A stretch of 64,000 nucleotides of DNA from an uncultured Cellulomonadaceae bacterium (lineage in GTDB: Bacteria > Actinomycetota > Actinomycetes > Actinomycetales > Cellulomonadaceae), in the NCBI GenBank assembly GCA_947495165.1, contig CANLXM010000001.1, positions 1,178,001 through 1,242,000 of the forward strand, in the 5' to 3' direction. This document shows, in pieces, positions 1 through 6,632 of this stretch (within the stretch, counting starts at the first letter, position 1; each line of letters begins with the position of its first letter). A program made the position numbers and the translations under genes. Under the pieces are notes generated by a model. That model did not search any database. It saw only the letters and a list, made by a program, of their open reading frames with translations, and was not told the origin of the DNA.

Positions 1-1071
1 GCTGGGCCCGCGGTCGCCGCGCTGCGCAAGAAGCTCGCGGACCGCATCGAGTTCTTCTGCTGGCTGCAGTGGGTCGCGGACACGCAGCTCGCCGCCGCCC
101 AGCGTGGCGCGCTCGAGGGCGGCATGTCGCTCGGGATCATGCACGACCTCGCCGTGGGCGTGCACCCTGTCGGTGCGGACGCCTGGGCGCTGCGCTCGGT
201 GCTTGCTACCGGCGCGTCCGTCGGGGCCCCGCCCGACATGTACAACCAGCAGGGCCAGGACTGGTCCCAACCCCCGTGGCACCCGCGTGCCCTCGGCCGC
301 GCCGGCTACAAGCCGCTGCGGGACATGCTCCGCACCGTGCTCCGCCACGCCGGGGCCATCCGGATCGACCACATCATCGGGCTGTTCCGCCTGTGGTGGA
401 TCCCCGAGGGCCACGGAGCCCAGGAGGGCGCGTACGTCCGGTACGACCACGAGGCGATCATCGGGATCCTCTGCCTCGAGGCCCACCGCAGCGGCGCCGT
501 CGTGATCGGTGAGGACCTCGGCACGTTCGAGGGCTGGGTCCGCGACTACCTCACGGACCGCGGCATCCTCGGCACGTCGATCCTGTGGTTCGAGAAGGAC
601 CACGAGGGTCGCGCGCTCGCCCCCGAGCACTACCGGCGCATGTCGTTGACGTCGGTCACCACGCACGACCTCCCGCCAACCGCGGGCTACCTCGCCGGTG
701 AGCACGTCGAGCTGCGCGAGAGCCTCGGCCTGCTGCAGGCACCGGTGCAGGTGGTGCGCAACGAGGCGCGGGCCGAGCGTGACGACATGGTGCGCCTGCT
801 CGCCACCCGGGGGCTGATCGGGGACAACCCGTCGGAGCGCGAGCTCGTCGAGGCGCTGCACGCGCTGATCAAGGAGACCCCGGCGCTCCTGCTGGGGGTC
901 TCGCTCGCGGACGCCGTGGGGGAGCGCCGCGCGCAGAACCAGCCGGGCACGGACACCGAGTACCCGAACTGGAAGGTGCCGCTCGCCGACTCCGCGGGCA
1001 ACGTCGTCCTCATCGACGACCTCTTCGACAACGCGCGGCTGCGCTCGCTCGCGGCGGTCTTCCAGCGCTAA
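1..1071 (+). CDS. malQ: 4-alpha-glucanotransferase (amylomaltase), C-terminal part, cut by window edge
   Basis: GH77 enzyme that moves 1,4-glucan segments between maltodextrins in the cytoplasm. The frame is open from base 1, so only the last 356 residues are present; the start lies outside the window. GH77 landmarks in fragment numbering are IRIDHIIG (probable nucleophile Asp123), VIGEDLG (probable acid/base Glu171) and TTHDLPP (Asp223), all in the expected order. The C-terminus ends with YPNWKVPLADSAG and a short tail, as is usual for the family. A strong hairpin follows the stop codon. Assignment is from family motifs and is secure. The truncation is a window effect, not a pseudogene. Confidence 0.95.
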   Translation, partial: AGPAVAALRKKLADRIEFFCWLQWVADTQLAAAQRGALEGGMSLGIMHDLAVGVHPVGADAWALRSVLATGASVGAPPDMYNQQGQDWSQPPWHPRALGRAGYKPLRDMLRTVLRHAGAIRIDHIIGLFRLWWIPEGHGAQEGAYVRYDHEAIIGILCLEAHRSGAVVIGEDLGTFEGWVRDYLTDRGILGTSILWFEKDHEGRALAPEHYRRMSLTSVTTHDLPPTAGYLAGEHVELRESLGLLQAPVQVVRNEARAERDDMVRLLATRGLIGDNPSERELVEALHALIKETPALLLGVSLADAVGERRAQNQPGTDTEYPNWKVPLADSAGNVVLIDDLFDNARLRSLAAVFQR

Positions 1072-1105
1072 GTCCGCCCGGCACGGCTCTCGCGTGTCGC
1101 AGGTC

Positions 1106-1158
1106 GCAGCCAGAGCACAGTCCTGATCGGCTCCACCGGTCAGGAGTGTGCTGGCTGC
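1106..1158 (+). terminator. hairpin terminator after malQ
   Basis: Imperfect inverted repeat of about 20 bp: the left arm at 1106-1126 begins GCAGCCAG and the right arm at 1140-1158 ends GGCTGC, with a 13-nt loop. There is no U-tract, which is common in high-GC actinobacteria. It lies 34 nt after the malQ stop and directly before the next promoter. Confidence 0.6.
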
Positions 1159-1162
1159 GTTC

Positions 1163-1189
1163 GGGAATGGCGCGTGGCCGCGGGGCGTT
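1163..1189 (+). promoter_or_regulatory. SigR/SigH-type promoter for the DUF5701 gene
   Basis: GGGAAT at 1163-1168 and GTT (in CGTT) at 1187-1189 are separated by exactly 18 nt. This matches the SigR/SigH consensus GGGAAT-N18-GTT used for thiol-oxidative stress genes in Streptomyces and mycobacteria. Transcription should start near 1196, 13 nt before a perfect AGGAGG and the GTG at 1219. A role in thiol stress is inference. Confidence 0.65.
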
Positions 1190-1218
1190 GGAACGGTCTC
1201 GCCGTCCCAGGAGGTCTT

Positions 1219-1926
1219 GTGCCCGGTGCATCGCGGGTTCCCCCGCCCGCTCAGACGTCGCTTGATCCGACCGCGGAGCTCGACCGCCAGATCCAGGTCC
1301 TGGTCGACCTCGGGTACCCGGCGCTGCTCGACCGGACCGAGCGCCAGCTGCGAGATGCCCTCGAGCCGCTGGGCGACGTCGTCGCACGGCTACGGCCTGA
1401 TCCGGCGAGCGCCGCCGATCCGGACGACCACGTGCCGTTCGTCGTCGTCGTCGACGGGCTCGATCTCGGTGCTGTCGCGAGCCGCATGAGTCTCGCAGGA
1501 CGACCGGCTCGGCTCATGCTCACGGCCGCGGAGATCCCGCAGTTCCTCCCGATCGAGGCCGTACGCGTGCCCGACGGCGTGCCGCTCGGCGCGGGGGAGT
1601 CGGCGACCCGGGCGTACTTGCTCGTGGACATCGACACCGGCTCGGAGTTCTGCGACGTCACCCCGGAGACCGCGCTGACCCAGATCGTGGCGCGCGGACG
1701 CACGCCCCTGACGATCGCCGAGGGGGTGGCGCTGGTGACGCAGCGCCCGGACATGCTGCGCAAGAACCGCTGCTTCTCGCTGGCAGGCTCACGGCGTGGC
1801 GATCAGCGCGTGCCGGCCATCTGGATCAGCGAGCGGGCGCCCAAGCTCGGCTGGTGCTGGGACCGCAACCCGCACACCTGGCTGGGCACGGCGTCGGCGG
1901 GTGCCCGCACGAGCCCCCTGAGCTGA
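1219..1926 (+). CDS. DUF5701 family protein
   Basis: Cytoplasmic protein of about 235 residues with no known activity. The C-terminal signature WISERAPKLGWCWDRNPHTW and an N-terminal helical segment beginning ELDRQIQVLVDLGYPAL match what I recall of the DUF5701 family. No signal peptide or membrane segment is visible. The GTG at 1219 is chosen because AGGAGG sits at 1209-1214 with 4-nt spacing. An in-frame ATG at 1174 would lie inside the predicted promoter, upstream of the inferred transcript start. The SigR-type promoter suggests induction by thiol or oxidative stress. Function unknown; the family call is from memory of the motif. Confidence 0.75.
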   Translation: MPGASRVPPPAQTSLDPTAELDRQIQVLVDLGYPALLDRTERQLRDALEPLGDVVARLRPDPASAADPDDHVPFVVVVDGLDLGAVASRMSLAGRPARLMLTAAEIPQFLPIEAVRVPDGVPLGAGESATRAYLLVDIDTGSEFCDVTPETALTQIVARGRTPLTIAEGVALVTQRPDMLRKNRCFSLAGSRRGDQRVPAIWISERAPKLGWCWDRNPHTWLGTASAGARTSPLS

Positions 1927-1968
1927 CGCCGGGCGGCCTGCTCGTGCGTTTGCAGCCCGCGGGCAAGC

Positions 1969-1990
1969 GCACATCACTGTGGTGATGTGC
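1969..1990. terminator. bidirectional hairpin between converging genes
   Basis: Perfect 9-bp inverted repeat GCACATCAC (1969-1977) and GTGATGTGC (1982-1990) with a 4-nt loop. It covers the stop codon of the small minus-strand membrane gene and lies 43 nt after the DUF5701 stop, so it could terminate both transcripts. Confidence 0.55.
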
Positions 1991-2243
1991 TCCTCCGCCC
2001 GATCACCGCGCCGACGCCCAGGGCAAGCACGAAGACGAGGATCCACCAGAGGCGGGCACCGATCCCGGCGTCGGGCGACGTGCTCCCCAGAGCAGCAGTC
2101 CCCACGAATGCCGTGACGGCTGCGATCGCGGAGGCTCGCGGGACCTTCTGCTGACCGCGACGGCGCGAAGCGACGAATGTCCAGGCCAGGATGACGCAGC
2201 TGAGGACGACGAGCACAGCGAGGCCGACGGCCGACCACGTCAT
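1974..2243 (-). CDS. small hypothetical membrane protein
   Basis: An 89-residue protein I do not recognise. It has a hydrophobic N-terminal helix (about residues 5-25), a basic stretch (SRRRGQQK), a weaker hydrophobic segment (about 40-55) and a strong third segment (about 64-82, LWWILVFVLALGVGAVIG) followed by RR. Two or three membrane passes are likely. It lies downstream of pepN on the same strand, beyond a long inverted repeat. No convincing ribosome-binding site precedes the ATG. The amino-acid pattern is typical of a real small membrane protein, but the gene is supported only by composition. Confidence 0.45.
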   Translation of the reverse strand: MTWSAVGLAVLVVLSCVILAWTFVASRRRGQQKVPRASAIAAVTAFVGTAALGSTSPDAGIGARLWWILVFVLALGVGAVIGRRSTSPQ

Positions 2244-2342
2244 CTGCGGGACTCTCGCGAGAGCGTGCCTGAGGATCCAGGACCGACGACGTCCCGCAGG
2301 GGCCCGGGGAACGAACCATCGATGTCTAGCATGTCTGCCTTT

Positions 2343-2428
2343 CGATCGAGTGCCCTGACAATCCGGTCGAGGGGCCTGTCTCTCCCGGATCCCGGGGTGG
2401 GGACCGGGAGAGACAGGGCACTCGATCG
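2343..2428. repeat. long inverted repeat with an interrupted left arm
   Basis: The right arm at 2404-2428 is one continuous 25-nt stretch. Its complement occurs on the left in two blocks, 2343-2357 (cgatcgagtgccctg) and 2375-2388 (cctgtctctcccgg), which share the junction bases and are separated by 17 nt. The structure lies just after the pepN stop (minus strand), so it may act as the pepN terminator. The short duplication at the break looks like an insertion or slippage event. No other gene is seen in 2244-2467. Confidence 0.6.
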
Positions 2429-2467
2429 GGGCGGTGCGGGTGTGTGGGTGGTGGTGGTGCGGGTGGG

Positions 2468-5032
2468 TCAGGCCTGGGCGTCGACCGCCTGGGCCGCCAG
2501 GGCGCGCTCGGTACCTGCCAGGCTCTCGATCACCATGCGGCGCAGCGCCGTCGGGGCGACCTTGGGGGCGCCCTCGGCGTGCTGGTCGAGCCAGGCCTGC
2601 GTGGCGTCACGCAGCTCGGTGCTGGCCAGGACCGCCGGGTAGAGGCCCTCGATGAGCTCCTCCGCCATGTGGTACGTCCGGGACTCCCAGATCGGGAACA
2701 GCGCGTCCAGGTAGGTCGTGACGAACGGCCGCAGCGCCGCCGGGTCGTGCACGTGCCCGAACCCGGCTGCCGTGGCGCGGATGATCGCGTTCGGGGCGTC
2801 GTCGCGAACCACGACGCTGTCCCACGCGGCCTGCTTGCCCTCGAGAGTCGGCACGGCCGCACGCGCGTGCGCGGCGTGCTGCTTGCCCGACGCCGTGTTG
2901 TCGCCCGCGAGCTCGGAGGCGATCTCCGCCTCGCCTGCGCGGCCACCCGCGACCAGCGCCGTGAGCAGCTCCCAGCGCAGGTCGGTGTCGATGGCGAGGC
3001 CCTCGAGCGCGACCGACCCGTCGAACAGGCCGGCGACCGCGTCGAGCTGACCCGGCGTCGCAGCGACCTGCGCGAGGAACTTCACGAACTGGAACTGCTC
3101 GTCCGAGCCCGGCTCGGCGCTCTGCGCGAGCGCCCACAAGCCGTCGCCGACGGCCGTGAGCATCTGCTCGCGGCGCTCGGGGGCGACGTAGCTGCGCGCG
3201 GCGAGCAGGAGCTGGCCGAGCGTGGTGCGGATGGTCGTCGACTCGGTCTCCGAGGCGATGTTGTTCAGCACCAGGCGCACGTACTCGCTCGCGGGGACCT
3301 CGGCGTCGCGGGTCGCGTCCCACAGCGAGCCCCACACGAGCGAGCGGGCCAGGGGGTCGGCGATCTCGGCGAGGTGCTCCACGGCCGTGGCGCGCGAGAC
3401 CTCGTCGAGGCGGACCTTCGCGTAGGCGAGGTCCTCGTCGTTGAGGAGCACGAGGTCGGGGCGCGTGGTCCCGACGAGCTCGGGCACCTCGGTGCGCTCG
3501 CCGTCGACGTCGAGCTCGACGCGGTGCGTGCGCGTCAGGCCGTCCTCGCCGAGCGTGTAGTAGCCGATCGCGAGGCGGTGCGGACGGATCGTCGGGTAGT
3601 CCGCGGCCGCAGACTGCAGCACGGCGAACGAGGTCACCACCCCGGCGTCGTCGACCTCGATCTCAGGACGCAGGGTGTTGACGCCCGCGGTCTCGAGCCA
3701 GAGCTTCGACCACTCGCCCAGGTCGCGGCCGGAGGCCGCCTCGAGCTCGGCGAGGAGGTCCTTGAGCTCGGTGTTTCCAAACGCGTGCTTGGCGAAGTAC
3801 GCCGCGACGCCGGACATGAACGACTCCAGGCCGACCCACGCGACGAGCTGCTTGAGCACCGAGCCGCCCTTGGCGTACGTGATGCCGTCGAAGTTGACCT
3901 GGACGTCTTCGAGGTCGTTGATCGTCGCGACGATCGGGTGCGTCGAGGGCAGCTGGTCCTGGCGGTACGCCCAGGCCTTCTCCATCGCGGCGAACGTCGT
4001 CCACGCCTGCTTCCACTCGGTGGCCTCGGCCGTGGCGAGCGTCGAGGCCCACTCGGCGAAGGACTCGTTGAGCCACAGGTCGTTCCACCACTTCATGGTC
4101 ACGAGGTCGCCGAACCACATGTGCGCGAGCTCGTGCAGGATCGTCACGACGCGACGCTCCTTGACGGCGTCGGTCACCTTGGAGCGGAACACGTACGACT
4201 CGGTGAACGTCACGCAGCCCGCGTTCTCCATCGCGCCCATGTTGTACTCGGGCACGAACAGCTGGTCGTACTTGGTGAACGGGTACGGGTACTGGAAGTG
4301 CTTCTCGTAGAACTCGAAGCCCTCCCGCGTCTTGGCGAAGATGTAGTCCGCGTCCAGGTGCTCGGCGAGCGACGCGCGGCAGAACACGCCCAGGGGGATC
4401 ACGCGGCCGTCGGCGCTGGTCAGCTCGCTGCGCTCGACGACGTACGGGCCGGCCACGAGCGCGGTGATGTACGACGAGATGACGGGCGTCGGGTCGAACG
4501 CGTACGTGAGGCGACCCTCGCCTGCGGGGGTGGGCTCCGGCGTCGGCTCGTTGGACACGACCTGCCAGCCCTCGGGGGCGGTGACCGTGAAGGCGAACGT
4601 CGCCTTGAGGTCGGGCTGCTCGAACACCGCGAACACGCGGCGGGAGTCGGGGACCTCGAACTGCGTGTACAGGTAGACCTCGTCGTCGACCGGGTCCACG
4701 AACCGGTGCAGGCCCTCGCCGGTGTTCGTGTACGCGCAGTCGGCGACGACGCGCAGCTCGTTCTCGGCGGCGAGGTCGTGGAGCTGGATGCGGGAGTCGG
4801 CGAACACGGACGCGACGTCGAGGGCGCGGCCGTTGAGCACGACCTCGTGCACGACGGGGGCGACCAGGTCGACGAACGTGCTCGAGCCGGGCGTGGCGGT
4901 GAAGCGGATGACCGAGGTCGAGGCGAAGGTGGTGGGCCCCGTGGTCAGGTCGAGGGCGATCTCGTAGGACTGCGTGGCGACGGTGGTCGCGCGCTGCGTC
5001 GCCTCGTCGCGGGTCAGGTTCTCTGCGGGCAC
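2468..5032 (-). CDS. pepN: aminopeptidase N (M1 family)
   Basis: Zinc metallo-aminopeptidase of 854 residues that removes N-terminal residues from peptides in the cytoplasm. The substrate-recognition motif GAMENAG is near residue 265. The zinc motif HELAHMWFGD starts near residue 299, followed by the third ligand Glu in NESFAEW. The long helical ERAP1-like C-terminal domain is present and the length is normal for the family. The GTG at 5032 is preferred: AAGGAG lies at 5038-5043 with 5-nt spacing. An in-frame ATG at 5092 would add 20 low-complexity residues. It is divergent from the nitroreductase-like gene, the same arrangement as Rv2467/Rv2466c in M. tuberculosis. Confidence 0.95.
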   Translation of the reverse strand: MPAENLTRDEATQRATTVATQSYEIALDLTTGPTTFASTSVIRFTATPGSSTFVDLVAPVVHEVVLNGRALDVASVFADSRIQLHDLAAENELRVVADCAYTNTGEGLHRFVDPVDDEVYLYTQFEVPDSRRVFAVFEQPDLKATFAFTVTAPEGWQVVSNEPTPEPTPAGEGRLTYAFDPTPVISSYITALVAGPYVVERSELTSADGRVIPLGVFCRASLAEHLDADYIFAKTREGFEFYEKHFQYPYPFTKYDQLFVPEYNMGAMENAGCVTFTESYVFRSKVTDAVKERRVVTILHELAHMWFGDLVTMKWWNDLWLNESFAEWASTLATAEATEWKQAWTTFAAMEKAWAYRQDQLPSTHPIVATINDLEDVQVNFDGITYAKGGSVLKQLVAWVGLESFMSGVAAYFAKHAFGNTELKDLLAELEAASGRDLGEWSKLWLETAGVNTLRPEIEVDDAGVVTSFAVLQSAAADYPTIRPHRLAIGYYTLGEDGLTRTHRVELDVDGERTEVPELVGTTRPDLVLLNDEDLAYAKVRLDEVSRATAVEHLAEIADPLARSLVWGSLWDATRDAEVPASEYVRLVLNNIASETESTTIRTTLGQLLLAARSYVAPERREQMLTAVGDGLWALAQSAEPGSDEQFQFVKFLAQVAATPGQLDAVAGLFDGSVALEGLAIDTDLRWELLTALVAGGRAGEAEIASELAGDNTASGKQHAAHARAAVPTLEGKQAAWDSVVVRDDAPNAIIRATAAGFGHVHDPAALRPFVTTYLDALFPIWESRTYHMAEELIEGLYPAVLASTELRDATQAWLDQHAEGAPKVAPTALRRMVIESLAGTERALAAQAVDAQA

Positions 5033-5126
5033 TGCTGCTCCTTGTGATGGCGCGGTTCCGGGTCGTGCGTGCTGCTCGGTCGATCTTGTCACGGCGCACC
5101 CACACTCCCGCCAGCTTTTGCCCCGC

Positions 5127-5153
5127 GGGAATAGCGGACGCCCGTCCGGCGCT
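5127..5153 (+). promoter_or_regulatory. near-consensus SigR/SigH-type promoter for the nitroreductase-like gene
   Basis: GGGAATA at 5127-5133 is followed after 16 nt by CGCT at 5150-5153; the consensus is GGGAAYA-N16/17-CGTT, so there is one mismatch in the -10. The orthologous M. tuberculosis gene Rv2466c is a known SigH target, which makes the weak match credible. Confidence 0.5.
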
Positions 5154-5196
5154 GGGCACAGCAGTGCAGCGTCCGCCCTTCGACCCGAGGAGTCCC

Positions 5197-5820
5197 ATGT
5201 CCCAGCAGGCCACCGCCCCCGTCGCCGACTTCTGGTTCGACCCCTTGTGCCCCTGGGCGTGGATGACGTCGCGCTGGATGACCGAGGTCGAGCAGGTCCG
5301 GGACGTGACCGTCCGCTGGCACGTGATGAGCCTCGCGGTGCTCAACGAGGACAAGGACATCCCCGAGGACTACCGCGCGATGCTGGCCGACGGGTGGGGC
5401 CCGGTGCGCGTGATCGTCGCCGCGGCGCGCGAGCACGGCGACGACGTCGTCAAGCCGCTGTACGACGCGATCGGCACGCGCTTCCACCCGGGCGGGCGCA
5501 GCGACCGGCGCGCGGTGGTCGCCGAGGCCCTGGCCGAGGTGGGGCTGCCCGCGACGCTCCTGGACCGCTACGACAACGCGGCCGACGACGTCGACACCGC
5601 CCTGCGCGCCTCGCACGCCGAGGGCATCGCGCTCGTGGGCGAGGACGTCGGCACGCCCGTCGTCGCGTTCGAGGGCCGGGCGTTCTTCGGTCCCGTGATC
5701 AGCCCGGCACCCAAGGGCGAGGCCGCTGGCCGACTGTGGGACGGCGCCCTCCTGCTGGCCGAGTTCGACGGCTTCTACGAGCTCAAGCGGACTCGGACCG
5801 TGGGCCCGATCTTCGACTGA
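5197..5820 (+). CDS. mycothiol-dependent nitroreductase Rv2466c-like (DsbA/thioredoxin-fold)
   Basis: A 207-residue cytoplasmic thioredoxin-fold protein. FWFDPLCPWAWMTSRW at the N-terminus, GEDVGTPVVAF in the middle and FELKRTRT-like YELKRTRT at the end align along the full length with M. tuberculosis Rv2466c, an oxidoreductase that uses mycothiol and activates nitro-compounds. Here the active-site motif is CPWA, whereas I recall CPWC in Rv2466c, so the resolving cysteine is absent. Catalysis would have to be monothiol. The ATG at 5197 has GAGGAG at 5187-5192. Neighbours pepN and rpiB-nei conserve the mycobacterial order, with DUF6636-like and M13 genes inserted after it. Confidence 0.88.
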   Translation: MSQQATAPVADFWFDPLCPWAWMTSRWMTEVEQVRDVTVRWHVMSLAVLNEDKDIPEDYRAMLADGWGPVRVIVAAAREHGDDVVKPLYDAIGTRFHPGGRSDRRAVVAEALAEVGLPATLLDRYDNAADDVDTALRASHAEGIALVGEDVGTPVVAFEGRAFFGPVISPAPKGEAAGRLWDGALLLAEFDGFYELKRTRTVGPIFD

Positions 5821-5898
5821 CGCCCCGCGAGGGCGCGCCCGGTGCCTGGTCCGCGCTAGCGTGGGACGAGCATCCCCGACGCGTGTGGAGACTGATCG

Positions 5899-6549
5899 AT
5901 GAGCTATGCCGGTGCACCGCCGCCGCCCCCGGGCCCTCCTGGACCCGGTGGTGCGGCCGCTCGACGCCGCCTGAGCCCGGGCCTGCTGGCGTTCCTGATC
6001 GTCGACGTGATCCTGGTGATCGCCGTGGCGATCGCTGCGATTGTGATCCTGGGCGACGACGACGGTGACGCGCCCCTGTCGAGCCCCGCGACGACGACCA
6101 GCGCGCCCCCGTCGTCGGACACTCCTGCGCCGACGACGCCCGAGCCCAGCGCGCCGACGACGGAGCCGGACGCGGAGGCCACGGACGAGGGCCCGACCGA
6201 CGAGCCGACCCTGTTCGCCTCCCCGAGCGGCAACATCACCTGTGCGATCTCCGCCGAGGGCGCACGGTGCGGGATCGCCCAGCTCGCGTCGAAGCCGGCG
6301 TCGATCGACACGTGCGACGGCTCCGTCGGCTACGTGTACATCGTCACCGAGGCGGGCGTCGAGGTGCCCTGCGTCGCGAAGGGCGAGCGGCCCAAGAAGG
6401 CCGAGGGGGGCACGACCGTGCTCGACTACGGCGACGAGGCCACGGGCTTCGGGTTCACGTGCGAGTCGGCGGAGGACGGCGTCACGTGCCGCAACGACGC
6501 CTCGGGCCGCGGCTTCCAGCTCGCCCGCGCCGGCGGTCAGGTGTTCTGA
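5899..6549 (+). CDS. membrane-anchored protein with C-terminal DUF6636-like domain
   Basis: A 216-residue protein: a Pro/Gly-rich cytoplasmic N-terminus (residues 1-30), one membrane helix (about 30-52, LLAFLIVDVILVIAVAI), a Thr/Pro/Ser/Glu-rich linker (about 53-105) and an extracytoplasmic domain. The domain starts FASPSGNITCAIS and ends VTCRNDASGRGFQLA, with six cysteines that could form disulfides. This arrangement is typical of DUF6636-type secreted domains in actinobacteria; the function is not known. GGAG lies 9 nt before the ATG. A perfect hairpin follows the stop, between this gene and the converging M13 peptidase. Confidence 0.75.
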   Translation: MSYAGAPPPPPGPPGPGGAAARRRLSPGLLAFLIVDVILVIAVAIAAIVILGDDDGDAPLSSPATTTSAPPSSDTPAPTTPEPSAPTTEPDAEATDEGPTDEPTLFASPSGNITCAISAEGARCGIAQLASKPASIDTCDGSVGYVYIVTEAGVEVPCVAKGERPKKAEGGTTVLDYGDEATGFGFTCESAEDGVTCRNDASGRGFQLARAGGQVF

Positions 6550-6580
6550 GGCCTGCGGGCGCGAGGAAGACGCAGACACA

Positions 6581-6618
6581 GCAGAACGCCCCGGCCGGGA
6601 TCGGCCGGGGCGTTCTGC
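6581..6618. terminator. strong bidirectional terminator
   Basis: Perfect 16-bp inverted repeat GCAGAACGCCCCGGCC (6581-6596) and its complement (6603-6618) with a 6-nt loop, between the converging DUF6636-like and M13 peptidase genes. Confidence 0.85.
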
Positions 6619-6632
6619 GTCGCCGTCGCTGG

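Noticed and set aside
1-1071. malQ as a pseudogene
   Set aside because: The missing N-terminus is due to the window boundary; the visible part has intact catalytic motifs.
2305-2335. Second SigR-like GGGAAC near the inverted repeat
   Set aside because: No GTT at 18 or 19 nt and no gene follows on the plus strand.
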